Positions 53,765 through 62,090 of a stretch of DNA of 64,000 nt are shown here, piece by piece; position 1 is the first letter of the stretch, and the number at the start of each line of letters is the position of its first letter. A program made the position numbers and the translations under genes. The notes under the pieces are model-generated. The model ran no database searches. It saw nothing but the letters and a program-made list of their open reading frames with translations, and was not told where the DNA came from. The stretch lies in assembly GCA_964479665.1 (NCBI GenBank), contig CAYZNN010000014.1, positions 1 to 64,000 on the forward strand. Reading direction: 5' to 3'. The DNA comes from UBA2287 sp964479665 (lineage in GTDB: Bacteria; Bacteroidota; Bacteroidia; Bacteroidales; Tenuifilaceae).

Positions 53765-55030
53765 ATGAATAAGTTACGTTCGGCAATTATATTAATAAAA
53801 TTAACCCGCGAAAGTTTGTCGTTTGCCTATCAGGCAATTGTGGTTAATAAAATGCGCACGTTCTTATCGCTCTTTGGTATTACAATAGGAATTTTTGCCA
53901 TAATATCAGTTTTTACCATTGTAGATTCGTTGGAAAAGAATGTTCGCGATAGCATTCAATCGCTTGGAGATAATGTGGTGTATGTACAGAAATGGCCATG
54001 GATAATGGATGGAGAATATACCTGGTGGAAGTTTATGAATAGGCCCCAGCCATCTTTCGAAGATTTAAATGCCATAAGGTCTAAAAGTTTGCTAACACAG
54101 AGCTCCGTTATTTGCTTGCAAGTTAATCAGCTTATTAAGTACCAAAACAGCTCGTCTCCAAATACCGGTGTAATGGCCGTTTCCAACGATTATGAGGAGG
54201 TTCGATCCTTTGAAATTGCTCAGGGGCGATACTTTTCACCTTTCGAAATGCAATCGGGACGACCTGTGGCCATTGTAGGTGCTACTATTGCCTCAGAACT
54301 TTTTCAGGAAACCGACCCCGTTGGGAAAACCTTAAAGATTGGTGGCAGAAAGGTTGAAGTTATTGGCGTTTTCTTAAAGGAAGGGAAGTCGGCAATTGGC
54401 GATAACAGCATGGACGATATAGTTCTTGTGCCCATTAATTATGCAAAAGGATTTGTCGATTTGCGTAGGGTGGGCCTTTGGATTATGGTTAAAGCAAAGG
54501 ATGGTGTTACAACCGACGACCTGAGCGATGAACTAAGAGGTATTCTTAGAACTCAACGTAAGCTGAAACCGGTTCAGGAAGACAACTTTGCCCTGAATAA
54601 AATAAGTATGCTTAGGCAGGGAGTCGACAATATCTTTAAAATGATTGATCTGGCTGGATGGATAATCGGCGGTTTCTCCATTATTGTTGGTGGTTTTGGT
54701 ATTGCCAACATCATGTTTGTTTCGGTAAAGGAACGAACCAGTATGATTGGTATTCAAAAGGCCTTGGGAGCTAAGAACTACTTTATTCTATTCCAGTTTC
54801 TATATGAGTCAGTTCTCCTATCAATTTTAGGTGGGGTTATAGGGCTACTTTTAGTCTTTGGTATTACAACCCTAATCAGTAACACTTCTGACTTTAGCAT
54901 AGTACTCACTGCAGCAAATATTGTAAGGGGGCTTGCCATTTCGGCAGTAATTGGAATTGTATCGGGGTTTGCTCCTGCATGGACTGCATCGCGACTTAGC
55001 CCCGTTGAGGCGATTAATACAAAGGCCTAA
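53765..55030 (+). CDS. MacB/FtsX-type ABC transporter permease
   Basis: An inner-membrane protein with an N-terminal helix (FLSLFGITIGIFAIISVFTIV), a periplasmic MacB-like core domain (about 60-280) and three C-terminal helices. The family motif ASRLSPVEAIN-like ending (SRLSPVEAINTKA) and the cytoplasmic KERTSMIGIQKALGAKNYFI segment mark the FtsX/MacB permease group. No ATPase is encoded next to it. It probably exports or extracts a substrate, such as a lipoprotein or peptide, with an unlinked ATPase. Confidence 0.88.
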   Translation: MNKLRSAIILIKLTRESLSFAYQAIVVNKMRTFLSLFGITIGIFAIISVFTIVDSLEKNVRDSIQSLGDNVVYVQKWPWIMDGEYTWWKFMNRPQPSFEDLNAIRSKSLLTQSSVICLQVNQLIKYQNSSSPNTGVMAVSNDYEEVRSFEIAQGRYFSPFEMQSGRPVAIVGATIASELFQETDPVGKTLKIGGRKVEVIGVFLKEGKSAIGDNSMDDIVLVPINYAKGFVDLRRVGLWIMVKAKDGVTTDDLSDELRGILRTQRKLKPVQEDNFALNKISMLRQGVDNIFKMIDLAGWIIGGFSIIVGGFGIANIMFVSVKERTSMIGIQKALGAKNYFILFQFLYESVLLSILGGVIGLLLVFGITTLISNTSDFSIVLTAANIVRGLAISAVIGIVSGFAPAWTASRLSPVEAINTKA

Positions 55031-55037
55031 TTCAAAA

Positions 55038-55829
55038 CTACGCTTTTTTATTGGCCAATGCGGTCTCTATAGTGTTTGTAAGGGCCACAAAATCATTAAC
55101 CGAAAGTTGCTCGGCACGTTTTTCGAGCAAATCCGACTGAATGATTATTTCTGGGAACGCGCTTCGGATAGAATTTCTTAGGGTCTTTCGCCTCTGGTTA
55201 AATCCCCCCTTAACCACCCTGAAAAATAGTTCCTCGTTGCAATTCAACCTTTCGGTGCCATTTCGGGTTAGCCTTATTACAGCCGATTTAACCTTGGGAG
55301 GGGGTGAAAATGAACCTTCGTGTACGGTGAAAAGGTACTGAATATTGTAAAATACTTGCAATAAAACACTGAGTATGCCATAGGTTCTAGAGCCAGGAGG
55401 CTCGCATATGCGCTGTGCTACTTCACGTTGTACCATTCCAACCACCTCATCGACCCGATTTCGGTTTTCGAGAACCCTGAAAAAGATTTGTGAAGAGATA
55501 TTGTAAGGGAAATTGCCAATAATAGCAATGTTTCCGGAAGGAATTTGATCAAAGTCAAACTTTAAAAAATCGTAGTGAATTAACCTGTTGCCTAAAGAGG
55601 GAATGTGAACCTTAAGGTACTCTATCGATTCGCTATCAACTTCTAGGGCTCGCAGCCTTTCCCCAAATCGATGCTCCAGGGAGCTAGTTAAAATTCCCAT
55701 GCCAGGTCCAACCTCCAATACCCACTGGCTGTTGTTTGCAACAAGTCCTTCCACAATTTTCTGAGCAATACCCTTTTCATTCAAAAAGTGTTGCCCCAGA
55801 TGCTTTTTAGCTTGAACTCTATTGTTCAT
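55038..55829 (-). CDS. rsmA: 16S rRNA (adenine-N6,N6)-dimethyltransferase
   Basis: Dimethylates two adjacent adenines near the 3' end of 16S rRNA during 30S maturation. N-terminal KKHLGQHFLNEKGIAQKIV, SAM motif LEVGPGMGILTSSL, the active-site motif GNFPYNISSQIFFRVL and the VQREVAQRI segment are all present. At 263 residues the size is normal. It follows the HhH-barrel gene by 6 bp on the same strand. Confidence 0.96.
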   Translation of the reverse strand: MNNRVQAKKHLGQHFLNEKGIAQKIVEGLVANNSQWVLEVGPGMGILTSSLEHRFGERLRALEVDSESIEYLKVHIPSLGNRLIHYDFLKFDFDQIPSGNIAIIGNFPYNISSQIFFRVLENRNRVDEVVGMVQREVAQRICEPPGSRTYGILSVLLQVFYNIQYLFTVHEGSFSPPPKVKSAVIRLTRNGTERLNCNEELFFRVVKGGFNQRRKTLRNSIRSAFPEIIIQSDLLEKRAEQLSVNDFVALTNTIETALANKKA

Positions 55830-55835
55830 GACGAT

Positions 55836-57905
55836 TTAAAAACGGATACGTAGTTGAGCTCTCAGGTCGCTTCGAGTAGGCCCTTGGATTTCATCGAGAC
55901 CAGACCCGATTACTGTTACGTTTGCTAAGTAACTTTGTGCGTACCTTACCCAAATATCAATACTGCGATTAATAGAGTATTTTCCAATAATATAGAATCG
56001 GGTTCCCTGTGAGTAGTAAGCTGGTATTGAGAAGGAGTAAAGCACATCGTTCTCATAAGCGTATATGCGCGAATTCCATCCATCGGTATCGTAAATGGCA
56101 AATCGAGCGGTAAGGGTCAACGGAATTTTTACTGGGCCATACGACACATCCTGATAAATAAGAAGGCCCTGTTCGGGACTCTCCTCTTCGGCCTCGTACC
56201 ACGAAAATTCAATACGGCTTTTCAACTCAATTGTTCGGGTTGGGCTGTATGCCCAATGAAGACGAAGACTTTGGTTACTGTAGGGGAGTACCCACCGTAT
56301 TTGCGATGAGTCGATCGTGGTATTCTTTTCTTTTTGTTTGTAACGGTAACGTAGGTTGAAGGAAACGCTCGAACGGGGTGAATAGGTTGCTTGTAGTAAA
56401 TACTCCGAGCCCCTTGATGGTGAACTTACATTGTACCGAAACCAGGTTGAGGAAAAGAAGTCGGCGTAGCCACTTATTTCCCAATGTTTTATGGGTTTAA
56501 AACTGAAAGCTGAAAGCAGCCCCTTTTCATTGGCATTGCCAGTGCCTTCGGACAGGGCCGCAGTATAGTAGGAACTATAATCCTTACCATAACTCCGACC
56601 GAGTATAGCCATGTTGAACAACGGATGAAGCCGAAAAGTTCCTCCGGCAATGAGAGCCGAGCCGTAATTAAGTGTATGTGCAGCTTCGCCATAGAGCATA
56701 TGATTTCCCAGAGCGTAACTGGCATCGATACCAACGTTAATCCGGTTGTTTAGTTCGGGCTCAAAAGATTTGTAAAGTTGGGGAGAACCACTGTAAGTGC
56801 CTTCGAGGTTGACAAGTGAGCCGGTTGCACCAATTCTTAAATTTTTCAGGGAAGTATTTATGTTCCCACCAATAACCATTTCGCCTAGGGTCTTTTTGTT
56901 TTTTATTTCGGTAGGGGTTCTGTGCAAGCCGCTAGTTGGTCGCGATGTGAAAGCAATTTCACCATCGATAAGCGAGTCCGAAATATTGGCGTCGATGTGT
57001 TTGTACGAACCGAAGGCGGAAATATAAAATTTACCAAATCTAAGAGTAGTTCCAGCGCCACGAAGAAACTGATTCTCGTTGGTTGAACTGTAACGGTAAA
57101 GACCGCGTCCGCGCTTACGGTAACCCATAACATCCGACGATTTTCCGAACGTGGTACTGCTCCAAAGAGTGAGTCCCTGTCCAAAATCGGCATTGAAATC
57201 GCCAACTACCAGCGATTTCATTCGTCCCACATCGGTAAGTTGGGCATGAAACGAATAATGATCGAACCCGTTAGGGTTCGAACCTGCAAAAAACGCTTCC
57301 CCCGCGTCTTTCTCAGCAACAAATCCTGCCTGAAAGTTTCTTCTGGTTTTGAATGTATACCGGGTGTATAGCGATATTTTATCCCCCGCATAGCGCGAAG
57401 CGCTTGGATCAGTAGATTTTGTATATCCTTTAGGTGTTTCAACCAGTGTTTTGGCTCTGATAAAAAGATCGTTACGACCATAACGGAGTCCCGATGCTAA
57501 ATCGGGTTTTTTATCGGCAGGTATTACTGTTACGAAAGGCAATAATTTTTGAATGTCGTTAAAGTCGAAACCAAAAACCATTTGAAGTTCAAACACAGAA
57601 AGCATCGACCCATTGGTTTTCACATAGTCGAGAAGGCTCATTGCCTGAAAATCGGAAAGGAACACCAACCTATTCAGCTCTTCTGCACTTGTGTTGTTTA
57701 GGTTAATAGGGTTTTCAAGAAAGAAAACCAGATCTTCGGCTAGTGCATCTAGGTCAATCTCCTCCTCGGTTGAGGATGCAATATCCTCCAAAATGTTTGC
57801 AATAATTCCTTGTGGGTCGGCTTGGTACACTTGCGACCATCCGGAGGTGGAGAATAAAAACCCCATTAAAAACAGCAAGAAAAATACTCCATTTCTCATG
57901 GTCAT
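55836..57905 (-). CDS. Outer-membrane barrel protein with N-terminal helix-hairpin-helix domain
   Basis: A signal peptide (NGVFFLLFLMGFLFSTSGWSQ) opens the chain. Residues about 65-130 hold a ComEA-like helix-hairpin-helix region: INLNNTSAEELNRLVFLSD and NGSMLSVFELQMVFGFDFNDIQKLLPF. About 540 residues of alternating beta strands follow, ending LRAQLRIRF with a terminal Phe, the mark of outer-membrane barrels. HhH domains usually bind nucleic acid, so a surface or periplasmic DNA-binding barrel is possible; barrel plus HhH is a known but uncharacterised Bacteroidota architecture. The ATG overlaps the TGA of the PorV-like gene, so they are coupled. Confidence 0.75.
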   Translation of the reverse strand: MTMRNGVFFLLFLMGFLFSTSGWSQVYQADPQGIIANILEDIASSTEEEIDLDALAEDLVFFLENPINLNNTSAEELNRLVFLSDFQAMSLLDYVKTNGSMLSVFELQMVFGFDFNDIQKLLPFVTVIPADKKPDLASGLRYGRNDLFIRAKTLVETPKGYTKSTDPSASRYAGDKISLYTRYTFKTRRNFQAGFVAEKDAGEAFFAGSNPNGFDHYSFHAQLTDVGRMKSLVVGDFNADFGQGLTLWSSTTFGKSSDVMGYRKRGRGLYRYSSTNENQFLRGAGTTLRFGKFYISAFGSYKHIDANISDSLIDGEIAFTSRPTSGLHRTPTEIKNKKTLGEMVIGGNINTSLKNLRIGATGSLVNLEGTYSGSPQLYKSFEPELNNRINVGIDASYALGNHMLYGEAAHTLNYGSALIAGGTFRLHPLFNMAILGRSYGKDYSSYYTAALSEGTGNANEKGLLSAFSFKPIKHWEISGYADFFSSTWFRYNVSSPSRGSEYLLQATYSPRSSVSFNLRYRYKQKEKNTTIDSSQIRWVLPYSNQSLRLHWAYSPTRTIELKSRIEFSWYEAEEESPEQGLLIYQDVSYGPVKIPLTLTARFAIYDTDGWNSRIYAYENDVLYSFSIPAYYSQGTRFYIIGKYSINRSIDIWVRYAQSYLANVTVIGSGLDEIQGPTRSDLRAQLRIRF

Positions 57906-58759
57906 GGTTGCGAAGAGTCGGGTTTAGTTTTGGATTCGCTACTAAATGTATACGCGAGAGAAACGTGTGGGGTGTAACCCAAATATTGATGCTTTGTAAA
58001 TGCCAAATCTATAAATATTGCTTTGTATTGGTAGCCAATTCCAAAACCAATATTGTTTGGCTCTGTTGAAAACCCTGTTCGGAAGAAGAGGCTTTGGATG
58101 GGCTCGAATTCAACACCAACTTTCAGGCTTGGTTTGGTATCAATATTTTTTTCAGCACCTGCAGAAATCAATAGGGTTTCGCCTAATTTATAGGAAACGC
58201 CAAGATTTAAGAGGGTTGGTATTCGTTCCGATTCGTATATTTTGCTTCGTGTAGGATTGATTATATGAAAGCCAAAACTCAAATTCTGGGTGGGGTTATA
58301 CATTATTCCCCCCTCGGCAGAGAAGGCGGTTGTTTGACCATATTCGCCTTCAATAAAAATATGATGCGCATTTACCTGAACACCCGCACTGAAGCGGGGT
58401 GCTAACTTCATTCCGTATGAAATACCCAATTTATTTTGGCTAAAGGAACTGAATCCGAGCCGCTTTACCGAAAAACCTAAGGCCCCATTCCAAACAGGCA
58501 ATACCACTCCCAGTGCGCTGAAATTAAGATCGGGACTAACAAATCGGTTTTCATGGTGGGCACCAATCCAAATACCACTTATAAAAGGAAGCCCAGCTTG
58601 ATTATGAAAAACAGACCATCCATCGGTTTGTGAAACTCCCAGGTTTCCCATTGCAGCGGCTCTTGCCGAGGGTTTTTGTTCTGGTAAGTCGGCTATAACC
58701 CCATGGGAAACTAAAAGCAGAAAGAGAAAAAATAATGCAGATTTGTTGTAGTAAGGCAT
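57902..58759 (-). CDS. PorV/PorQ-like outer-membrane protein
   Basis: A signal peptide (ALFFLFLLLVSHGVIA) precedes the family N-terminus ARAAAMGNLGVSQTDGWSVFHNQAGL, which matches the PorV/PorQ (UPF0164) start. A FadL-like set of beta strands follows (LSFGFHIINPTRSK, LNLGVSYKLGETLLISAGAEK, GFGIGYQYKAIFIDLAFTKHQ). At 285 residues it fits this group. PorV shuttles T9SS cargo and PorQ binds in the secretion complex; which, if either, this one is cannot be told. It is translationally coupled (ATGA) to the HhH-barrel gene. Confidence 0.75.
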   Translation of the reverse strand: MPYYNKSALFFLFLLLVSHGVIADLPEQKPSARAAAMGNLGVSQTDGWSVFHNQAGLPFISGIWIGAHHENRFVSPDLNFSALGVVLPVWNGALGFSVKRLGFSSFSQNKLGISYGMKLAPRFSAGVQVNAHHIFIEGEYGQTTAFSAEGGIMYNPTQNLSFGFHIINPTRSKIYESERIPTLLNLGVSYKLGETLLISAGAEKNIDTKPSLKVGVEFEPIQSLFFRTGFSTEPNNIGFGIGYQYKAIFIDLAFTKHQYLGYTPHVSLAYTFSSESKTKPDSSQP

Positions 58760-58865
58760 TGTATGGTCTTTTTTATGTTGATAAACGCAACTCTTTTCTT
58801 AAAGTTAATAGCAATGAATTTTTTCGTTCTGCAAGGTATTAAAGTATTTCTAAAAATTATGAACA

Positions 58866-59609
58866 CTATTGGTAGTAATTAGGTGCAATCCCTTTGTGAG
58901 TCTCGCTAATTATACCATGAACCCTTTGTGCTATTTCACAGGGTTCTAATTGATTAAAACGATCAGGATTTATTTCGGGTAGAATTTGGATTTGAAATTT
59001 CTGACGACCCTTAATGATAAAACCGTTTTTAGGAAGCGCTTCCAATGTGCCATCGATTACAACAGGCAGAATGGGTTTATTGGTTTTTTTAGCCAGAACA
59101 AAGGCTCCCTCCTTAAATTTTTTTACCCTGCCATCGAGTGTTCGAGTGCCCTCAGCAAACAGAAGTACCGAACTGCCCGAATTTAGATATTCCGATGCTT
59201 TTTTAATCATTTTAAGGGCATCTTTAGGGCTTTTTCGCTCAATGGTTATATACCTGTTAAGCCATAAATTCCAACCTATAACCGGAACCCGAAACAGTTC
59301 TTTCTTTGCTACCCATTTGAAATGAGTTAAAAGTCGGTAAAGCAGAAGTATGTCCAGCGCGCTTTGATGGTTTGAAACTATAATGTAGGTTTTTCCTTTT
59401 TTAATATTTTGCTGCCCTTCAATTCGAATTTTCCAAAGGGGGTTGCACCAAATGTAAAACAATGCCCAATATGAGGAGAAGCGGTGTGAAAACCATAGTC
59501 GTTTGTCCCACCAGGAAGTAAGCAACCAAACAATAACAGCTATGCAAAAAAACGCTAGGGCCGATACACCAATTAAAATCCAAGCAATTATTGAAAAAAA
59601 GATTTTCAC
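58866..59609 (-). CDS. plsC: 1-acyl-sn-glycerol-3-phosphate acyltransferase
   Basis: Transfers an acyl chain to lysophosphatidate to form phosphatidic acid at the inner membrane. An N-terminal membrane helix (IFFSIIAWILIGVSALAFFCI) leads to the catalytic motif NHQSALDILLLY (the HxxxxD box) and the substrate motif LFAEGTRTLDGRV. The IKEGAFVLA-like FKEGAFVLAKKTNKPILPVV segment completes the family pattern. At 247 residues it is typical of PlsC. Confidence 0.92.
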   Translation of the reverse strand: MKIFFSIIAWILIGVSALAFFCIAVIVWLLTSWWDKRLWFSHRFSSYWALFYIWCNPLWKIRIEGQQNIKKGKTYIIVSNHQSALDILLLYRLLTHFKWVAKKELFRVPVIGWNLWLNRYITIERKSPKDALKMIKKASEYLNSGSSVLLFAEGTRTLDGRVKKFKEGAFVLAKKTNKPILPVVIDGTLEALPKNGFIIKGRQKFQIQILPEINPDRFNQLEPCEIAQRVHGIISETHKGIAPNYYQ

Positions 59610-59763
59610 CAGTTCCGTTTTTTAAGTTTTGCCATTTTCGCAAAAATAGTTTATTTACACTAATCCCAGCATAAATAGCAAAACCGTTTCCATAGTTTTA
59701 AATTATATAAGTATATTGAAACCTAATTATTGGGGAATTGTTTTCTTATAGAAAAAATGGTAT

Positions 59764-59771
59764 TAATTTTG
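59764..59771 (+). promoter_or_regulatory. -7 promoter element TAATTTTG of the small secreted protein gene
   Basis: Exact TAnnTTTG, with TTTTC 18 nt upstream as a -33-like element. The predicted leader to ATG 59795 is about 17 nt. Confidence 0.55.
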
Positions 59772-59794
59772 CCAAGCAATAATAAACCCGAAAT

Positions 59795-60358
59795 ATGAAG
59801 TTGTCCACTTGTTTACTTTTCATCCTTATGCTTTTCCCCTTTGGTTATTCTGTAGCCCAAACAAATACAGGTTCAGAGCCTTTGGATACTATTGTTTATA
59901 TTAGCAATAGGCGAAGTGTAGGAAAAGTGCAGCGTGTTACAACTAGTATTATTACGTTCATTCCAAAAGGCAAAACTAAGGTAGAAGAAATTCCAAGGCG
60001 ACAAATTTACCGAATTTTATATTCAAATGGCAAGGCTGAGTTTTTTAATTCGCTTGCCGTTGAAATGGTTGACGAAAACAGTTGGAAAACCATAATTCTT
60101 AGTGAGAATGAAGACGACATTCAGGGGCTTTATGCTTTGGGAAAAGTCGATGCGCAATCGTCGCCTCAGAGCCGATCTGCTAAGGCAGCAAAAAGTAGTG
60201 CCGATATTAGGTTAAAGAAAAAGGCTGTTAATATGGGGGGCGTTATTGTATTAATAACCAAGCGGGAGTCGAAGGGTGGATATAGTGAAATACCAACCCA
60301 CTATGTTGAGGGAGTAGTTTACGGTTACGAGCCCCCAAGCCAGAATAATCCTAAATAA
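59795..60358 (+). CDS. Hypothetical secreted protein
   Basis: Not recognised. A signal peptide (LSTCLLFILMLFPFGYSVA-Q) is followed by about 165 residues. The segment DTIVYISNRRSVGKVQRVTTSIITFIPKG followed by RRQIYRILYSNGKAEFFN is a small beta-rich module seen in secreted Bacteroidota proteins. The C-terminal half has a Lys-rich stretch and a final beta region. It stands alone, between a promoter and a strong terminator, so it is probably monocistronic. Confidence 0.6.
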   Translation: MKLSTCLLFILMLFPFGYSVAQTNTGSEPLDTIVYISNRRSVGKVQRVTTSIITFIPKGKTKVEEIPRRQIYRILYSNGKAEFFNSLAVEMVDENSWKTIILSENEDDIQGLYALGKVDAQSSPQSRSAKAAKSSADIRLKKKAVNMGGVIVLITKRESKGGYSEIPTHYVEGVVYGYEPPSQNNPK

Positions 60359-60394
60359 AAAAAGTCCATGTATCAGAATACATGGACTTTTTTT
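60357..60394. terminator. Intrinsic terminator
   Basis: A stem of about 10 bp (GTCCATGTAT with ATACATGGAC) with A- and T-runs outside. It serves the small secreted protein gene on plus and probably the response-regulator gene on minus. Confidence 0.88.
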
Positions 60395-60428
60395 ATGAAG
60401 GTTTAAAACAAATACTTTATGCATAGGA

Positions 60429-60806
60429 TTAGACGGTTGCCTTCGCAAAGGCTGCTTCAATAATTCTATGAACTTCATCCTTTCTCCAGGGTTTAGTAAT
60501 GTAGCGGAAAATGAGCTCCTGGTTTATTGCTTTTAGCATAACATCGCTTTCAATGTATGCAGTAAGCAGCATGCATACCTTGTGTGGCCACCTTCCCTTA
60601 ATGTGCTCAATGAATTCAAGGCCATTCATTTCGGGCATACGCAAGTCGGAAATTACGACCATAATGTTTTGTTCTTCAATAATTTTGAGCCCCTCAACTG
60701 CCGAAAGGGCAGTGGATACTTGGTAGTCGTGTTTAAAGTTGATTTTGAAAAGTTCTAAGTTAATGGGCTCGTCGTCAACATAAATAATGTTTTTTTTGGT
60801 TTCCAT
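60429..60806 (-). CDS. Single-domain response regulator
   Basis: A CheY-like receiver with no output domain. The acidic pair D11-D12 in YVDDEP, phosphoacceptor Asp54 in VISDLRMPEMNG, Thr in MLLTAY and the RYITKPW lysine are all present. The DDEP start and RYITKPW end are shared with receivers fused to HD-GYP or PP2C outputs. No kinase or output gene is adjacent, so its partner is elsewhere. It ends close to a shared terminator. Confidence 0.88.
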   Translation of the reverse strand: METKKNIIYVDDEPINLELFKINFKHDYQVSTALSAVEGLKIIEEQNIMVVISDLRMPEMNGLEFIEHIKGRWPHKVCMLLTAYIESDVMLKAINQELIFRYITKPWRKDEVHRIIEAAFAKATV

Positions 60807-60877
60807 AGCAATTTAATATTGGGCTATAATCTAATTTCGTTTGCCAATAAAGGTATGAAAAAAAATGGTAGAATTAA

Positions 60878-62071
60878 CTATTCGTTTATTGAGGCAAGTC
60901 CACCAAGAGCTGTTTCGCGGTATAAACTGGGTAAATCGTGCCCGGTTTGGCGCAGCACATTCACTACTCGATCGAAGCTAACCTGATGTCTGCCATCGGT
61001 TAACATCGAGTAAATATTAGCATCGAGGGCACGGGCAGCAGCAAATGCATTCCGTTCGATACAAGGAATTTGCACCAACCCACATACCGGATCGCATGTA
61101 AGTCCTAAATGGTGCTCAAGACCCATTTCTGCCGCATACTCAATTTGGGCAAGAGTGCCCCCAAAAAGTTGGTTGGCGGCAGCAGCAGCCATTGAGCAGG
61201 CAGTTCCCACTTCGCCTTGGCAACCAACCTGTGCTCCGGAAATGCTTGTGTTGGTTTTTACCAAATTGGCAATTAAGCCTGCAGTAGCCAATGCCCGAAT
61301 TATCTTTTTATCAGAAAATTCGTAGCTGGTGTAAAGATGGTAGAGAACGCCTGGTAAAACACCTGCCGATCCGCAGGTGGGAGCTGTTACAACTTTACCC
61401 CCTCCAGCATTTTCTTCGGCAACTGCCAAGGCATATGCATATACTAAACTGCGACTCTTTAGTGAGGCTTTATATCCATTCGCTTTAACAAAGAACGATG
61501 GGGCTTTTCGCTGTAAATTAGGACCTCCCGGAAGTGAGCCTTCGTTTTCGAGTCCCCTTTTAATGGCTTGCTGCATCACTTGCCAAATTTCGGCGAGGTA
61601 ATCCCATGTTTCGCTGGGTTCATGCATCTCAACGTACTCCCAAAAAGTTTTTCCATTTTGGTAGCACCAAGCCATAATGCTGCCCATTTTTGTGAGTGAG
61701 TAAACAGCATTTGTTTGAACGGTTTCGTTTTCTTCACGTAGTTCACCTCCGCCAATGCTGTATATTTCCCAATCGTCGGTTACCTCACCCTGTGTGCTTA
61801 ACGCCTCAAATAGCATGGCGTTAGGATGAAATGGTTTTGCCTCATCGGGTTTCCAAACTATTTCAACATGTTTTGGCGATAAACAGTTTATAATGGCCAC
61901 ATCGGTAAGGTGCCCCTTGCCCGTTGCTGCTATACTTCCGTAAAGGGTTACGCGAAAAGAATCGGCATTGGGATTCTTGTTCCCGAATTTGGTTGCTGCC
62001 TTGCTGGGGCCCATAGTATGGCTACTCGATGGGCCATAACCAATCTTGAAGATTTTGCTAATGGAGTCCAT
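60878..62071 (-). CDS. sdaA: L-serine ammonia-lyase, iron-sulfur type
   Basis: Converts L-serine to pyruvate and ammonia with a 4Fe-4S cluster. The N-terminal domain has KIGYGPSSSHTMGPSKAA, and the alpha domain has APTCGSAGVLPGVLYH, CQGEVGTACSMAAAAANQLFGG and GLTCDPVCGLVQIPCIERN, giving the cluster cysteines. The single-chain length of 397 residues is slightly below the usual 450, since the N-terminal beta domain is short. It follows the DppC-like permease by 19 bp. Confidence 0.93.
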   Translation of the reverse strand: MDSISKIFKIGYGPSSSHTMGPSKAATKFGNKNPNADSFRVTLYGSIAATGKGHLTDVAIINCLSPKHVEIVWKPDEAKPFHPNAMLFEALSTQGEVTDDWEIYSIGGGELREENETVQTNAVYSLTKMGSIMAWCYQNGKTFWEYVEMHEPSETWDYLAEIWQVMQQAIKRGLENEGSLPGGPNLQRKAPSFFVKANGYKASLKSRSLVYAYALAVAEENAGGGKVVTAPTCGSAGVLPGVLYHLYTSYEFSDKKIIRALATAGLIANLVKTNTSISGAQVGCQGEVGTACSMAAAAANQLFGGTLAQIEYAAEMGLEHHLGLTCDPVCGLVQIPCIERNAFAAARALDANIYSMLTDGRHQVSFDRVVNVLRQTGHDLPSLYRETALGGLASINE

Positions 62072-62090
62072 ATTCTACTTTTTTCAGTTT

